A stretch of DNA of 64,000 nucleotides from NCBI RefSeq assembly GCF_042477335.2, contig NC_091251.1, positions 37,108,501-37,172,500 on the forward strand, read 5' to 3'. Positions 1 to 13,014 of the stretch are shown piece by piece. Source of the stretch: Ovis canadensis (taxonomy: Eukaryota > Chordata > Mammalia > Artiodactyla > Bovidae). A program made the translations under genes and the position numbers. The stretch's first letter is position 1. The number at the start of each line of letters is the position of its first letter. The notes under the pieces are model-generated. The model worked only from the letters and a program-made list of their open reading frames with translations, ran no database searches and was not told the origin of the DNA.

Positions 1-636
1 GTGTGGTGGGCACTTGAAAACTAATCATACTTTTTCATAATAAAGTTTTTTTTTAATTACCTTGAAGGAAAAGGAAAGGGTAACAAGGAAATCTGAGGGC
101 TTCGTGTGGGAGGAAGTAAGCTCAGGCAGTTTTTCTGTTCTGTTTAGGGTTTTTTTCATATAATATTCAAACTACTCTGAGTCACCTCTGCTTTGCCCTG
201 CTAACAGCTGGCGGGTGGGGTTGGGAGGAGATATGCAAAATGTCAGAGGTTTCAGGGAAACTTGAGCTCTGGGAGGAAGTGCTCAAGTGGCCTTGAGTCA
301 GCCCTGAGTACTGGTAAGATTCGCTCCACAAGGGCCTTTGGCTAAGCCAGGTCAGATCTGAAATGGCCAGTGGCCAGATATTGCCCTGAGCAAAATAGGA
401 ATGGAGTGCTCTAAAGTCTAAGAACAAGGCAGGGGAGAGGCGGAGATGTTTGTTGGCCGAATCAGTGCCAGAGGCCAGGAGAGAGAAGAGGAAAGGTAGG
501 GGGCACTGCGCCCTCTAATTGTCATTCCCTACCTCAACGGAGGGAATCTGGAGGCAGTGGAGCCCTAGGAGAAAGAAAGCAGGAAAAAGAACGGAAGTTG
601 TCCATTTGCATTAGACTACAAACATTCCTTGGGTTT
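1..636. other. Gene-free flank
   Basis: No coding exon, RNA gene or clear repeat is recognised here. The short open frames have no recognisable domain. By position this is the 3' side of the PNP locus, towards the RNASE cluster in other mammals; that placement is inferred from conserved gene order, not seen here. Confidence 0.5.
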
Positions 637-655
637 AAAGTCAGTATCAACTTAG

Positions 656-726
656 CCAACACAACATTGTAAATCAATTATACTCCAAGAAAAATGAATT
701 TGAAAAAATTAAAAAAATAAAAAAAT
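656..726 (+). mobile_element. Very short L1 3' end with target-site duplication
   Basis: A 71-bp insert matches the last bases of the ruminant L1 3' UTR (cattgtaaatcaa..tactcc type) followed by an A-rich tail. It is flanked by a 19-bp direct repeat with one mismatch (637-655 and 727-745), the mark of target-primed reverse transcription. It is an extreme case of 5' truncation. Confidence 0.75.
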
Positions 727-1408
727 AAAGTCAATATCAACTTAGTGTGATTTCCTTTAACAAGGTACACTGCCACTGAGAGATGAAATAATAACCAACA
801 TTTATGAAGTGCTGATTAAATGCCAGGGAATTTTCTTAAGCACTTTATTTACAGTCTCTCATCTAATACTGTGAGGTAACTGATAATATATCCTCATTTT
901 ATAAATGTGAAAACAAAGCATTAGGAACTTTCAATGAAATATTCAAGATCATAGAGCTAGGAAATGACAAGGACAGCATTTGGACTTGGATCTGACTAAA
1001 AAATGATGTTCTTGGAAGTTCTAAGATAGACAGAAGAAGCATGGAGATAGACCCTCAGGTCAGGGGGGCATTCTTGTCAATTCCTGTGGTGCATAGCGGT
1101 GCTAGGCACTAAGAGTGAGAAAGAAAAAACACTAGGAAAGAAATGTGTGGTATGTTTGTCTCTTGGCAGGAAGGTGACCATTTGTGAAATGGCTGGAAGG
1201 TAATTGTAACACAATTCTTCTACAACGGCCACAGAATGGTGAAACAGTAAACTTCACAGAGAAAGGACCAGTCTTCAAACAAATGTCACTGTGTGGTGTT
1301 TCAGCTTGAGGCAGCCGTCAACCAAGTTTTAGTGGAACCACACTTATGTCAAATAGTAAAAAAGCCTCTGAAGTCAAAAGAAGATATACCAGTTAAACTG
1401 GTGGCTTC

Positions 1409-1869
1409 TTAGGACTTCTCTGGCAGTCCAGTGGTTAAGACTTTGCGCTTCCTCGGCAGGCATCACAGTTTCAGTCTCTGGGTGGGGTAGTAAGGTACTG
1501 CATGCTATGTTGTTGTTTAGTCACTAAGTCGTGTCTGACTCTTTGTGTCCCCAAGGACTGCAGCACACCAGGCTTCCCTGTCCTTCACTAGCTCCCAGAT
1601 AGTTTGCTCAGATTCATGCCCATTGAGTCAGTGATGTTATCTAACCATCTTATCCTCTGCCACCCCCTTCTCCTTTTGCCTTCAATCTTTCCCAGCATCA
1701 GGGTCTTTTCCAGCTCTTCACATCAGATAGCCAAAGTATTGGAGCTTCAGCATCAGTCGTTCCAATGAATATTCAGGATTGAGTTCCTTTAAGATTGACT
1801 GGTCTGATCTCCTTACAGTCCAGGAGATGCCATGTGGTACTACCAAAACAACATCAACAACCACAATCA
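1409..1869 (+). mobile_element. CHR-type tRNA-derived SINE, split by a BovB 3' end
   Basis: Positions 1411-1500 carry the CHR SINE head (cttctctggcagtccagtgg). Its A-rich tail lies at about 1836-1869. The composite is bracketed by a perfect 15-bp direct repeat, taaactggtggcttc, at 1394-1408 and 1870-1884, so the SINE inserted first and was later interrupted. Confidence 0.75.
1508..1835 (-). mobile_element. BovB 3' end (ART2A/Bov-A2 type), antisense
   Basis: This reads as the complement of the BovB 3' terminal region: the gtcgtgtctgactctttg motif, then the complement of the C-terminal reverse transcriptase segment. It is truncated to about 330 bp and has no coding capacity. It sits inside the older CHR SINE. 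Confidence 0.8.
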
Positions 1870-1884
1870 TAAACTGGTGGCTTC

Positions 1885-2783
1885 GAATCTTTTAATCACC
1901 AAAGACCATGTTATTACTCCCAGACCTCTTGCATTCTGATAAGCTACACTTGTTAAGCTACAATGATTTCTCTGGCTTAGACCGAGGTGAGTTAACAAAA
2001 GCATCCAGCAGAGCCAGATGGCCACACAGGCAGGGCTTCAGGTGGTGGAGGCAGCGAAATGACCCAAGTCACACTGGGTTCATCCTCAACTCACAGGTCC
2101 ATGTTTGATTCTGTCTGTGCTTCTGGAAGTTTTCAGTCTCACAGGACTGATTCACACCAACCAATCCCAAAGTAGAACAATAAACAAGAGCTACATTGAG
2201 AAATTTGTGTAGTGAGAAATGAGTCTGCCTCAATATTTTCTCCCTGACTTCAGTGGGAAAGCAAACCAGGAACAGATGTTTGCTTGGTGAGCAGGGGTGG
2301 GGAGTAGTGTTGAGGTTCATTCAGGCAAGGATGAGGGTGAGGAAATATTTCTCACTCAGAATTAATGACAGAGCCAGCGTCCCACCCTTGACCAGTAGTG
2401 ACTTACAAGGAAGCAGTTCCCCAAATTTAGAATTTCCCTTTCTAATCTCTAAGCTTCTCAATCTCCTCCTTAAAATACATTAGTATGCTTGTTGGTTGGC
2501 ATTCTTTTAAACTCCACCTATTTCAAGGCAGGATTAAAGGTAGCTTACAAAACTATCCACAATAAATGCAACACAAATCAAATTTGGGTAGGAGTAAAAA
2601 GGCAGGATACACTTTGACTGATTATATTTTTAGTTGTGAGGATGCTAAAATCACTGTACTCCCCTAAGCCTGCATTTTGGTCCCCAAACTGGAATCTGTG
2701 AAGTGGGCCACCCTTACTCCACTGATTGGAAATTTCGGTAGTTTGCTTTTACAAATGGTGGGGTCAAAGGAAGAAAAACACAC
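1885..2783. other. Gene-free interval
   Basis: I see no exon, RNA gene or clear repeat here. Two short open frames on opposite strands overlap each other and show no known domain. Confidence 0.45.
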
Positions 2784-3235
2784 AAACTAAAAGTTGCAAG
2801 CTGTGTTTTATTCAGCGAACCTATTGAGGACTATAGCCCAGGAGACAGCCTCTCAGATAGCTCTGAGGAATTGTTCCCAGGAAGTAAGGGAGGGGCTGGG
2901 GTATATAGAGATTTTTGCTGAAAAACAAACAAACAAACAAACAAACTGTAGTAGTACATCCAAAGATTACTGCTAATCACAAAAACAGACATCTTGGGTT
3001 AATGACTTTAGTTCTTTTCATGTATGGGAAGATAAACTGTCTAGGGCTCACTGAAATTGCTCCTTAGATATGCATCTTAACTATCTAGGGCTGGTATCCT
3101 GTACTTTTCCATCTTGAATTCCCCTCAGGGGTATAGCCCAGCTGTGGTGTCAGGGTGGTTGCACTGACTTGGCGGTGGCAACATTTGCTTTTTACTGGAA
3201 TGGCAGGCGATGTTCTTTTTCCACAGTGGCTACTC
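2784..3235. repeat. LTR-like interspersed repeat (copy A)
   Basis: This stretch is clearly related to 14956-15415: both share tttatt near the left end, then gagaca/gatag..tctcag.agctctgag, a purine-rich block and a gtatgggaagat segment. The pairing shows an interspersed family. The form resembles a ruminant endogenous retrovirus LTR in antisense, but I cannot name the family. A simple (AAAC)n tract lies at about 2921-2946. Confidence 0.5.
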
Positions 3236-4557
3236 TTTACCAATGACAGATCTAACCTGATTTAATTTTCAGATGGCACCAAAAATTTCAAGTTTTAAGG
3301 AAAGTTTGCTGCTATACTTACGAATCACCACAATTTACTTTTCTCATTCATATTAACAAAAAAGAAAAACTTGCCAAAAAGTGTTTGATAAGAATGAGAT
3401 AACAAGGGTTGCCATAATGGATTGATATCATTCAAATAGACTTAGTTTTAGTTAGCACGTGTCTTATTTAGACTAAACTGGTGATCTTCATTAAAATTTC
3501 TGAAATGTTAAAATTAGCTCACAGATCCCCGTGTTTACCTTCTTATACCCAGGAACGATTTTAAAAAGACAGACAACAACTATATCCAAAAACAAACAAA
3601 CAAAAAAGTCTAAGTCAACAAAGTAATCACAGATGCCCTTCAATTTGCAAATCAGATATTTCCTTGCACAAAGAATTGTCCCGGGGGAGCAACTCAACTA
3701 AAATTTCAGGGTAAAGGAGCTTGCTTTCTCTTCATGAAACTGTGTCTGGTGCTCTGGGCAAGTAATGATGTTCATCAGGGCAACTGTCCGTTCAAATAAC
3801 ACAGACTCTTCCACATGAAGCGCCTTATATACACTCTAAGGTCAGTAGATGTATAAGCCAGTCCTATGGGCATGATGCTCCTAAATAACGGGTTGCAGAC
3901 CAAGGACAGAACCACTCACTGAGGAGAAATTCTACCTTTTCTGTATTTGAGACCAGGGACCAAGTTCACTTGGGTGGGCGGACTCTGGTGCAGAACGTGG
4001 CACAGAATTAGGGCATTGTAAAGCCTGGTGGAGCAGAGAGGAAGGAAGAGAGGGAGGCGAAAGCAAAGCTCTCTAGTCCACAGCCTGGAGGAGAGCTGTG
4101 TAGATGAACTCAGGGGAGAGGAAGTATCCTGGACTCCTCGCAGAGATGCCCTTCTGACAGACTTCCAGGTTCCCATGCTCTTGGGAATTCTCCTTCTTAT
4201 CTCCCCTAGTACTCAGCTGCTTTGATTCAGCTGACCAGGTAAGTGATTGAAGTTCTGTCTTCAAAGATGGACTAAGAATGTCACCTGCCATATCAGTAAA
4301 CAAAGAATGTTGGGGTCATCAAGCCATCAGCCACTACAGCTGCCCCAGGTGGTGAGCCCTGAGGGAACACAAAACACAGAAAAACAGGCTGCCTTCAGCC
4401 ACTACAGGCACTCCCAATGGTGTACCTGAGGGGATTCAGGATGGGAAAGAACAGGATACTGGCCCCAGACCACTGAAATGCATATCAAAGGAATGATTTC
4501 AATGAGGCCAGACTCTTGTATCTTCCCACACACAGAAAAATGCTAAAATCATTAAAT
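3236..4557. other. Gene-free interval
   Basis: No gene or firmly recognised repeat. Short overlapping open frames near 3916-4429 lie on both strands with no recognisable protein signature and are treated as chance. Confidence 0.45.
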
Positions 4558-4762
4558 TGAGGTAGTCGCTCAGTCATGTCTGACTCTTTGTGACCGCATG
4601 GACTGTAGCCTGCCAGGCTCCTCTGTCCATGGAATTCTCTAGGAAAAAGTACTGGAGTGGGTAGCCATTCCCTTCTTCAGGGAAGCTTCCTGACTCAGGG
4701 ATTGAAACCAGGTCTCCCACATTGCAGGCAGATTCTTTACCATCTGAGTCACCAGGAAAACT
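4558..4762 (-). mobile_element. Bov-tA SINE, antisense
   Basis: The complement of the Bov-tA consensus is seen: gactctttgtgaccgcatgg at the left, ggagtgggtagccattccct in the middle and the tRNA-like promoter region (ctttaccatctgagtcacca) at the right. It is full length but diverged. Bov-tA is a Pol III SINE mobilised by BovB. Confidence 0.85.
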
Positions 4763-5068
4763 TCAGCTTCCTTTAATTAACAGTAATCTTTGGAAGCTCT
4801 AATACCTAGTTTATGTTGCAAAACTTTTATACATACTGGCTCCTCCCTTACCTCTTGGGAAGAGCTCCTCAGAGCTTATCCGAGAAGCTATCTTCAGGGC
4901 TTAAGTCCTCAGAAAGTCCACTGAATAAAACATAATTCTCATTGGACATGTGTGTATTTTTTTTTTCAGTCAACAGAGAAATAAGAAAAAGGAAAGCATT
5001 TAGAATCTGTAGCAAAACATATTGATAACTAAGACATATGCAGACCTTACTGAATTAATCTTGATCTT

Positions 5069-5262
5069 GTGCTTAGCCATTCGGTCGTGTCTGACTCTTT
5101 GCAACCCCATGGACTGTAGCCCACCAGGCTCCTCTGTCTATGGAATTCTCCAGCCAAGAATGGTAGAGTGGGTTGCTGTGCCCTCCTCCAGGGGATCTTT
5201 CCAACCCAGGAGTTGAACCCAGGTCAGATTCTTTACCTTCTGAGCCACCAGGGAAGCCAACG
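5069..5262 (-). mobile_element. Bov-tA SINE, antisense, with TSD
   Basis: Full Bov-tA in complement orientation, ending in the accagggaagcc head. A short direct repeat ttgatctt flanks it (5061-5068 and 5263-5270). The open frames here on both strands are SINE sequence, not genes. Confidence 0.85.
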
Positions 5263-5270
5263 TTGATCTT

Positions 5271-5974
5271 AGGTGAGATAATGGTAATGTTGTTACGTAG
5301 GAGAATGTCATTTTTAGAGATGCACACCAATGTATTAAAAAATGAACTGCCATGATGTTTGAAACTATTTAATTTCAAATGGCTCAGGAAAAAGGAAGTA
5401 TATATGAGGCTAATTGTTAAAAATTGATGAATTAGGTGTAATAAATGGACTATTGTTTGCTGTATCAGTAAACAGAGGATGTCACAGTCATCAGTGATTA
5501 TAATTACAGCCAATGGTGAGCTAATGAGCCCTGAGGATACTCAGGATGTGAAAACATAGCCTAGTGGCCCCAGACAGCTGAGGTAAGGAATGATTTCAGT
5601 GCTCAGACTCTTCTATTTTCCCATACTTAGAAAAGCAGTAATTTCCTTAACTTGGCATATCTGGTTTTCTTTAATTAATAATAATCTTTTGATGTTTAGA
5701 CTACCTGCCCTTGTTGCAAAACTGTTATATATCTCAGCTCCCCCACTGGCCTCCTCAGAGCAGTTCTATCAAGGTTACTTGAGACGCTGCTTTCCAAGCT
5801 TGAGGTCCTAAAAGTTCCCACTGAAAAAAATGTAACTCTCCACTTTTAGGTTGTGAATATTTTTTTAGTTCACAGGTGGAAGTCATGCTAGTGTTCGATG
5901 CACTATCTTTCTACTGTTCTTCAGGCTTTAAGATTTTCAAAGAAACAGTTGCAGAGAAAATGGACTTTACAATT
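5271..5974. other. Gene-free interval
   Basis: No gene recognised. The stretch at 5440-5830 loosely repeats the wording of 4280-4920 (tatcagtaaacaragratgt, then a gcttgaggtcct/gcttaagtcct block and the ctgaataaaacataa tail). It is therefore probably another copy of an unnamed old interspersed element. Confidence 0.4.
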
Positions 5975-6160
5975 TTCCAAAATAAACAACTAAGATTTAC
6001 TGTATAGCATGGGGAACTATATTCAGTGGTTTTTAATAAACTATAATGGAAAAGTTTTTTAAGAAAGGATATATATACATGCATTCGTATAACTAAACCT
6101 CTTTGCTGTAACCAGAAACTAACATAATGTTGTAAGTCAAATATATTTTCAAAACAAAAT
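5975..6160 (+). mobile_element. Old L1 3' UTR fragment
   Basis: Recognised by the order tttactgtatagcatggggaac, ctttgctgtaaccagaaact and aacataatgttgtaa, the diverged form of the L1 3' UTR that also lies at 10250-10440. No coding remnant. Confidence 0.65.
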
Positions 6161-7334
6161 TTTTTTAGTCCATAATAAGTACACCAAACCGGTAACAGTG
6201 CTTATCTTGGCTGAGGCAACATAGGGGTTCTTTTTTGTCCTTTATATAATCTAGTTGTTCAACATTAACATATGTTGTTTTTGTAATCATATAAGATTTT
6301 TGTTACAATTTTTAAATATGTATGCACATATGTTTTTTAAAGGCCACTGCAAGGACTCTTCCTTCGGCTCCTGTGGCCTCTCTCAGGGCCAAACACCACC
6401 CTGTCCCAAGGCCCCAGCAAAACAAGCCTCCTACACAGCATATTTCTCCACAGGTGCTTTCCTGCGCCTCACCAGTCCCGTATCTCTCTTCCCCAGAAAC
6501 ACTTTCCTCATGAACTACCGCCCGCACAAACACACTCCCTCTAAACTACTCTCCCAGAACAGATGGCTCTTTTACCACTGACTGCACCTTTGCAAGGCTG
6601 TTGCCCATAAATCACTCCTTCTTCAAAGTTCCTGTGTAACCCTTCCACCATCTATCCTTTCTAACTTACTGCTTCAGTCCCCTGGTGAATTTCTCCAGGT
6701 GCACTGCCAAAGAGTTCTCAGTTGCTGACTTTCCTGTCGGCTGAAGTAGTGAATTGCTTCCACTTTGGTCTGAGATCAATCACAGCTCCGAGCTCTTCCT
6801 TTTCTAGCCCCCTAACTCCTCATCTCGTACCTTGCAGCTTATCAAGAAGAAATGGACATGCATAAAATTATATATATATACTTATTGCAATTATTGCAAT
6901 ATAATTATGTTTTACTATATATATATATGTAGTTATTGCAACATGAGTGTACAGGATAACATTGACGGAGGAGCCTGATAGGCTACAGTCCATGGGGTCG
7001 CAAAGAGTCGGATATGAGCAACTTCACTTCACTTCCATATAACTTAAGTGTTGGAGAAGTGTAGTTTTGTTACTCAGGCTTTTGAAACAAGTCCTAATAT
7101 TTTAACCTGTGTTGGAAAATTGTACCAGAGTTATTCAAACAAGTCCTATTGTTTCAAGCTACTTGTTTTGAATAGAATTTTAGAGCTTTTAAGATCAAAG
7201 AAATTCCTTTATGACTTTGCCAAATACTCACCTAGCCCTTACTTCCACACTTGAAGAATTTAATCACAAAAGAGAATATAATTTCCTTTTTGTGGAGTTC
7301 TTCACAAATTGAGTGGAGTCTGTTTTCTGGTCTA
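6161..7334. other. Gene-free interval with a Bov-tA remnant
   Basis: Positions 6966-7040 are a small sense Bov-tA end (ggctacagtccatggggtcg, then aagagtcgga). AT-rich dinucleotide runs lie at 6870-6930. The remaining sequence, including open frames at 6255-6581, has no recognisable family. Confidence 0.45.
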
Positions 7335-7462
7335 ATTTTTTTTTTTTTTTTTGCCTCACTCTGCACATGTGGAATCTTAGTTCCAATCCACACCCCCTAC
7401 AACGGGAGTGTGAAATCTTAACCACTAAAGTTTAACCACTGAACTGCCAGAGAAATTCCTTC
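7335..7462 (-). mobile_element. CHR-type SINE, antisense
   Basis: A T-run (the reversed poly-A tail) is followed by the complement of a CHR SINE: acatgtggaatcttagttcc, then taaccactgaactgccagag at the head. Diverged. Confidence 0.65.
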
Positions 7463-7987
7463 CAGTCTCATCTTAACTTTCCAAAGTTGCGCAAAATAAA
7501 TTTAACTCTTCTTTTATATCAACAATCTTTTAGAATGGTAGAAGACAGTTTTTCACTACTCTATTTCATCTCCAATTTGCCACAAAGTGGAATTCCATTG
7601 GACCTTTTCTATTAGCCTAAACATGTGATGCGTTTCCACACATTACCCTCCCATATCACTCTCTGTAGATTCAAAGATACAGAGACAAAAGTTGTGACTA
7701 TTAGTCCTGGTTTAATCATTCTTTTGCTGTGTGTGATGGTGGGAAACTCAAGTGACCTATCGCTAAGCCTCTTGTTTCATCTGAAGAATGAAAATGAGAA
7801 TAATATTAATGATAATTGCTCAAGTCTCCATAAATGCCCAAACTAAAAAGAACAAAGAATGTAAAATATTTTGTCGATTGTAAAGCACTCTGTACCTGTT
7901 ACATGCTGTGGTTATTCACATTAAAGATTCAGTCAAAGCAGGTGAATCTCCCCCTTCCCCCACCTCATTACAGATTAAATTCTTCTC
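7463..7987. other. Gene-free interval
   Basis: No exon or known repeat is recognised between the CHR SINE and the BovB fragment. Confidence 0.45.
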
Positions 7988-8793
7988 TCAGTTCAGTTCA
8001 GTTGCTCAGTGTCCGACTCTTTGCAACACCAGGCACTGTAGCATGCCAGCTTCCCTGTCCTTCACCAACTCTCACAGTTTGCTCAAACTCATGTCCATTG
8101 AGTCGGTGATGCCATCCAACCATCTCATCCTCTGTCGACCCCATCTCTCGCCTTCAATCTTTCCCAGCATCAGGGTCTTTTCTAATGAGTCAGCTCCTCA
8201 TTTGAAGTGGCCAAAGTACTGGAGCTTCAGCTTCAGCAGCAGTCCTTCCAATGAGTATTTAGGACTGATTTCCTTTAGGATTGACTGGTTTGATCTCCTT
8301 GCAGTCCAAGGGACTCTCAAGAGTCTTCCTCAACACCACAGTTCAAAAACATCAATTCTTCGGTGCTCAGATTTCTTTAAGATCCAGCTCTCACATCCAT
8401 GCATGACTACTGGAAAAACTAGCTTTGCTTAGACAGACCTTTGTTGGCAAAATAATGTCTTAGCTTTTTAATGTGTTGTCTAGGTTTGTCTAGCTTTTCT
8501 TCCAAGGAGCAAGCGTCTTTTAATTTCATGGCTGCAGTCACCATCTGCAGTGATTTTGGAGCCCAAGAAAGTAAGGCTTGTCACTGTTTCCATTGTTTCC
8601 TTGTCTATTTGCCATGAAGTGATGGGACCGGATGCCATGATCTTTGTTTTGAGTGTTGAGTTTTAATCCAGCTTTTTCACTCTCCTCTTTCACTTTCATC
8701 AAGAGACTCTTTGGTTCCTCTTCACTTTCTGCCATAAAGGTGGTGTTATCTGCATATCTGAGGTTATTGATATTTCTAGCAATTTTGATTCCT
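7988..8793 (-). mobile_element. BovB LINE 3' part, antisense
   Basis: About 0.8 kb of the BovB 3' region in complement, from the cagttcagttcagt terminus to the segment encoding the YADD-box neighbourhood of the reverse transcriptase (8690-8790). Frameshifted throughout. A short repeat of the cttctct type sits at both ends, consistent with an insertion of its own. Confidence 0.85.
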
Positions 8794-9133
8794 TCTCTAC
8801 TTGACTTTTTTGGCTTTTTAAATAAACTTTGGCCACACGCTTTCACATTCAGCATCAATGGATTCTTTGGAATGACTGTGGCAGCGATTGCTCTCATGGA
8901 ATCGGTTTATTTATGATAACAATGGTCTAGTCTCATCCTTTTTAAGATGCTTCCACAAAATAGCTGAACTTCCCTCAGTACTGGCCGTTCCGCTACATTC
9001 AGTAAACTTTATAATTGCTCCCTTACCAACAGATCCCAAAGCCTAGCCACATTATTTGAGAATGTCCCAAAATCTGGAGGGTTTGGGGTCTCCAGGCTGA
9101 ATTTTTGCATTGAGATTCTGGGAAGGAAGGGTT
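8794..9133. other. Gene-free interval
   Basis: Short unique spacer between the BovB fragment and the next SINE; no gene recognised. Confidence 0.4.
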
Positions 9134-9351
9134 ATGTTGTTGTTGGTTAGTCACTAAGCCATTTTCTGACTCTTTTTGTGACCTCATGGACTGCAGCATG
9201 CCAAGCTCCTCTGTCCATGGGATTTCCCAGGCAAGAATACTGGAGTGGGTTGCCATTTCCTTCTCCAGGGGATCTTCCTGACCCAGGGATCAAACCCACG
9301 TCTTCTACATTGGCAGGTGGATTCTTTATCGCTGAGCCACCAAGGAAGTCC
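9134..9351 (-). mobile_element. Bov-tA SINE, antisense, with TSD
   Basis: Full Bov-tA in complement orientation, flanked by a perfect 11-bp direct repeat aaggaagggtt (9123-9133 and 9352-9362). Confidence 0.88.
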
Positions 9352-9973
9352 AAGGAAGGGTTCAGTTCCCTAATATTTTTGAAGAGTAACATTACCCTGC
9401 AAGGACAACCTTGCCAAGCTTTCTCTGCTGCCCTCTTGTGGATAGCTATCAAGTCAAAGTCAAAGCTATCAGTGTGGAGTTATTTCATTATCAAAAGTCC
9501 CTATCAAACAGTACAGCTGTAACTGTACTGTAAGCAAGTCATAGCATACTGCATCAGCGACCTACTCAAGGTCCCATGTAACTCCCAGTCAACAGTAGAA
9601 ACCATCTAGTCTCCTCCTTCATATTGGCTCTATTTCAAGATGTCTACCATTGGTACAAATTAATTAAAAAAAAAAATCAATCCTCTTTCTTTGACCTCAC
9701 ATGTTTCTTTAGCCACTTCTTTCCTGTGTAGCAAAATGTCTCAAATGAGTTGTTTGTACATGCTGTCTCTACTTCCTCATCTCTTATTCTTTCTGGTGTA
9801 CAGTCCAATTAAGGTGTTGAAAAACATCAGTACAGGGTAATGATAGCAAGACCTGACACAAACATCACCTGAATAAATCAAACACACTACTTATCCAAAG
9901 GGTACAGAATAAATTCAGCTCAATTAGAGAGATGATGAAATCTTTCAGTTCAGACCAAAGTACAAACATCTTA

Positions 9974-10455
9974 GAAATCAAACTTATTGGGATTGACATA
10001 TACACACTGAGGGCTTCCTCGGTGGCTCAGTGGTAAAGAATCCACCTGCCGAGCAGGAGACATGGGTTTGATTCCTGGGTTGGGAAGATTCCCTGGAGAA
10101 GGAAATGGCAACCCTCTCCAGTATTCTTGCCTTGCCTAGGAAACCCCAGGGACAGAGGAGCCTGGCGGGCTACCATCCATGGGATGGCAAAAGAGTCGGG
10201 TACGCCTTAGTGACTAAACAACAACAAAAGCAATAAAAACACTACTCTATATAAAATAGAGGGCTAACTAATAAAGATCTACTGTATAGCACAGGGAACT
10301 CCACTCAGTACTCTATAATAACCTATGTGGGAAAGAAATGGAAACAGAGTGGGTATACGTGTATGTATATCTGATTCATTTTGCTGTACACACGAAACTA
10401 ACACAGCACTGTAAATAGACTGTACTCTAATAAAAGGGTTTTTTTAAAACAAAGA
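9974..10455 (+). mobile_element. L1 3' end with perfect TSD, carrying a nested SINE
   Basis: The L1 3' UTR (gattgacatatacacact, then ctactgtatagcacagggaa, tttgctgtacacacgaaact and an A/T tail) is bracketed by a perfect 15-bp direct repeat agtacaaacatctta (9959-9973 and 10456-10470). It was later split by a Bov-tA SINE at 10011-10236. Confidence 0.85.
10011..10236 (+). mobile_element. Bov-tA SINE nested in the L1 3' end
   Basis: Sense Bov-tA, from gggcttcctcggtggctcag through caggagacatgggtttgatt to the aaacaacaacaa tail. The L1 sequence resumes directly after it. Confidence 0.88.
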
Positions 10456-10470
10456 AGTACAAACATCTTA

Positions 10471-13014
10471 ATTCCAACACCTTCACCAGAGGGTGTATTA
10501 TTGCTGAAAATGCTAAGTAAGCGAGAGTCATATTAGGGCCTATGGAACTCTATGTACTCATAAGCAAGGAAGGATATGCCCCCAAGCCCTTCAGGTAGAA
10601 GCACCTCATGTGTCTGGTTTATACAATGCACAATCCTATTGCAGGGTTCAGTTGGGTTCTCTAAGGTGCCTCTCTCAGACTCCTCAGGCTAGTACATTCT
10701 GGTCTGAGAACATTCCTGAGCCCAGTATTGTGTAACCATACCAGGGATCAGTTTTCTAGATGTTTAGGAGTCCTGCTAACAAGCCTTTAGATCAACCAAG
10801 GAGGTATACTAAAGTAATGAGCTGGTAGGTAAGAAATATTTTAGATGCTGGACATCCATAAAGAATGGCAGAATGGCAGAAGATATTCAGAGTTACCCTT
10901 ACCATGTTTCCATGTTTGGTTTTTAAGCACTGGTGATTCCTATCCATTTGTGAAGGAGAGAGGCAATTTGGGGGAGCAAGCATTCAAGGCAACCCAATGA
11001 CTTTCTTCTGTCTCTCAGATTCAAAATCTTGCAGGTCTATCAGTGGATGTCCAGAGTGAGAACCTTCCCACCTCCAAAACAAGCAGATCAAAAAACCACT
11101 GCACCAAACATCAAGTTTATTTCTTGATGGCAGTTAAATTATTTCCATACTTTGTTTGGTAGAGTGGGTGGGATACTAACAATGGTAGAAGCTCTACATT
11201 ATTATTTAGAGGGAGCAGTGGAGATTAAAACTGTGAACTGGAATTAACCCGAGACAGTTTTTGAAGGGTAAAAGGAACACTGGATAGACCTAGAACATGT
11301 CAGGCTACACATAAAGTCGTACTAAATTCCAACTAATCTCTTATTATGAAATTATAACTAAAGTTCAAGTAGAAATAGCTCAAAATAAAATAGGAAAAGG
11401 AAAGACTACGGCTAAAATCAAACAGCTGGCTGACATTCATTTTTAAAAAATGAATAAAAGAGAGAAGGGAAAGAGAACAAGAAAAAAAAGAGATTTGCAA
11501 GGGAGCTAAAGTAAACCTTCTAAATGAACATACTTAGGATGGAAGTGAAAATGAAAACCAGTGGGGGTGGAGGGGAAGGGCTCTCTGACTCCAAAACAGG
11601 AGAACAAAGACAGATTAATCCCAAACAATATCAAATCTATTTTAGGCCAAAGCTGCAACTCTGGAAAAAAGATTGAAGATAGGAAATTTTACATTTTTGT
11701 TAAAATCCAAATTTACAATAACAGAAAAGCAAGGCAGATAGCCAGTATTTATTCAAAAGGTGTCCCTTAGAAACAAAATGTAATTATGAAAATCAGAGGC
11801 CTATTTACAAGGAAAAGAGCAATGCAAATCTAAGCCAGATCAAATTTAGATGAAGGCACAGCAAGGAAGAAACAGTTTCATTCTCTTTCACTTTCTTGTT
11901 TTAAAGGGACATCAGGCGGCATTATCCCTTCATATGTACTCCTAATACTAATCAACAAGCAGGCTGGGAAATAGCTAAAAACAATCAAGAAAAATCCAAG
12001 CATATTCTTCCTTAGGTTCTAAAAAATTTGACATAACAGCCCTGTGTTCTTGACAGCATTGACCTAATTCATGAAGCAAGCACATTAATTTACTAAAGGG
12101 CAAAGATCTCCAAGATATATTAAGATAAAATAAAATAGCAAAGTACAGAACAATATAAATAACATGCTAGCTTCAGTGTATTATAATAATAGGAAAAAAA
12201 ATTGTATTTGTATTTCTTTGTATTTTTTATAAATGCTGGAAGAATATACAAGAAGCTAATAAAAGTGACTCCTAGTGGGATAAGGAGGGAAGGGCAGATG
12301 GAGGACAGAACTGAGATGAATATTTTCACTGTATACATTTTTTTCTTTGCTTAACTTTTTAGCTATGTGATTATATCACCTATTCAAATTTTAATCTAAA
12401 AGAAGGAGAAAACTAATTTGAATTAACTGTATATTTTCATTTCTAATTTTGCCTTTATGTTTCATTTTATAACGACATTTTCTTTCAAACACTACAAAAG
12501 ACTGCAACCAGATTAAAAATTAAATACGTCACACCACCCAGCTTTCTTTGAGGTGAAATCAATTCTACCATCAAAAAAGCCTCCCTGGTTCTATGTAGGC
12601 TTTAGTCCGTGAAAATATTTACTATAGTGTGATTTTCAACTAGCAGTCAGTTAAAAAGCCTTCAATGGCTGGCCATTTGCCTAGAAAATAAGATTCTTAC
12701 TGCTCAGCCTGAAATCAGAGCCCTAAACAATTTAACCTCTCTCCACCTTATCTCCAACTGCTCCTTCTCATGATTTCTTCAATTTTACCATTCAATTTGT
12801 TAAATGATTAGAAATGCCTGAATTTGACTGTGTATATTGTCTTCAGTTATATCTTCCTCATCTATCTTTCCTGTAAAGCCTACCTCAAGTCCTACCAATC
12901 CTTTTCCCACTCCCAATCCTCAGTAGCACATATGATCATTGGCACTTAGCATATGCTACGTTTCACATTATTATATTGCTCTTTCAAAAACAATTTTTCT
13001 AAACAGTCATCACT
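10471..13014. other. Gene-free interval
   Basis: No exon, RNA gene or firmly recognised transposon. The sequence is AT-rich, with short open frames that lack domains (for example at 11561-11770 and 12120-12338). Old diverged repeats cannot be excluded without a library search. Confidence 0.45.

Noticed and set aside
10011-10236. Possible tRNA gene from the tRNA-like promoter boxes
   Set aside because: The sequence is a Bov-tA SINE; it extends into the Bov-tA body and A-rich tail and does not form a complete tRNA.
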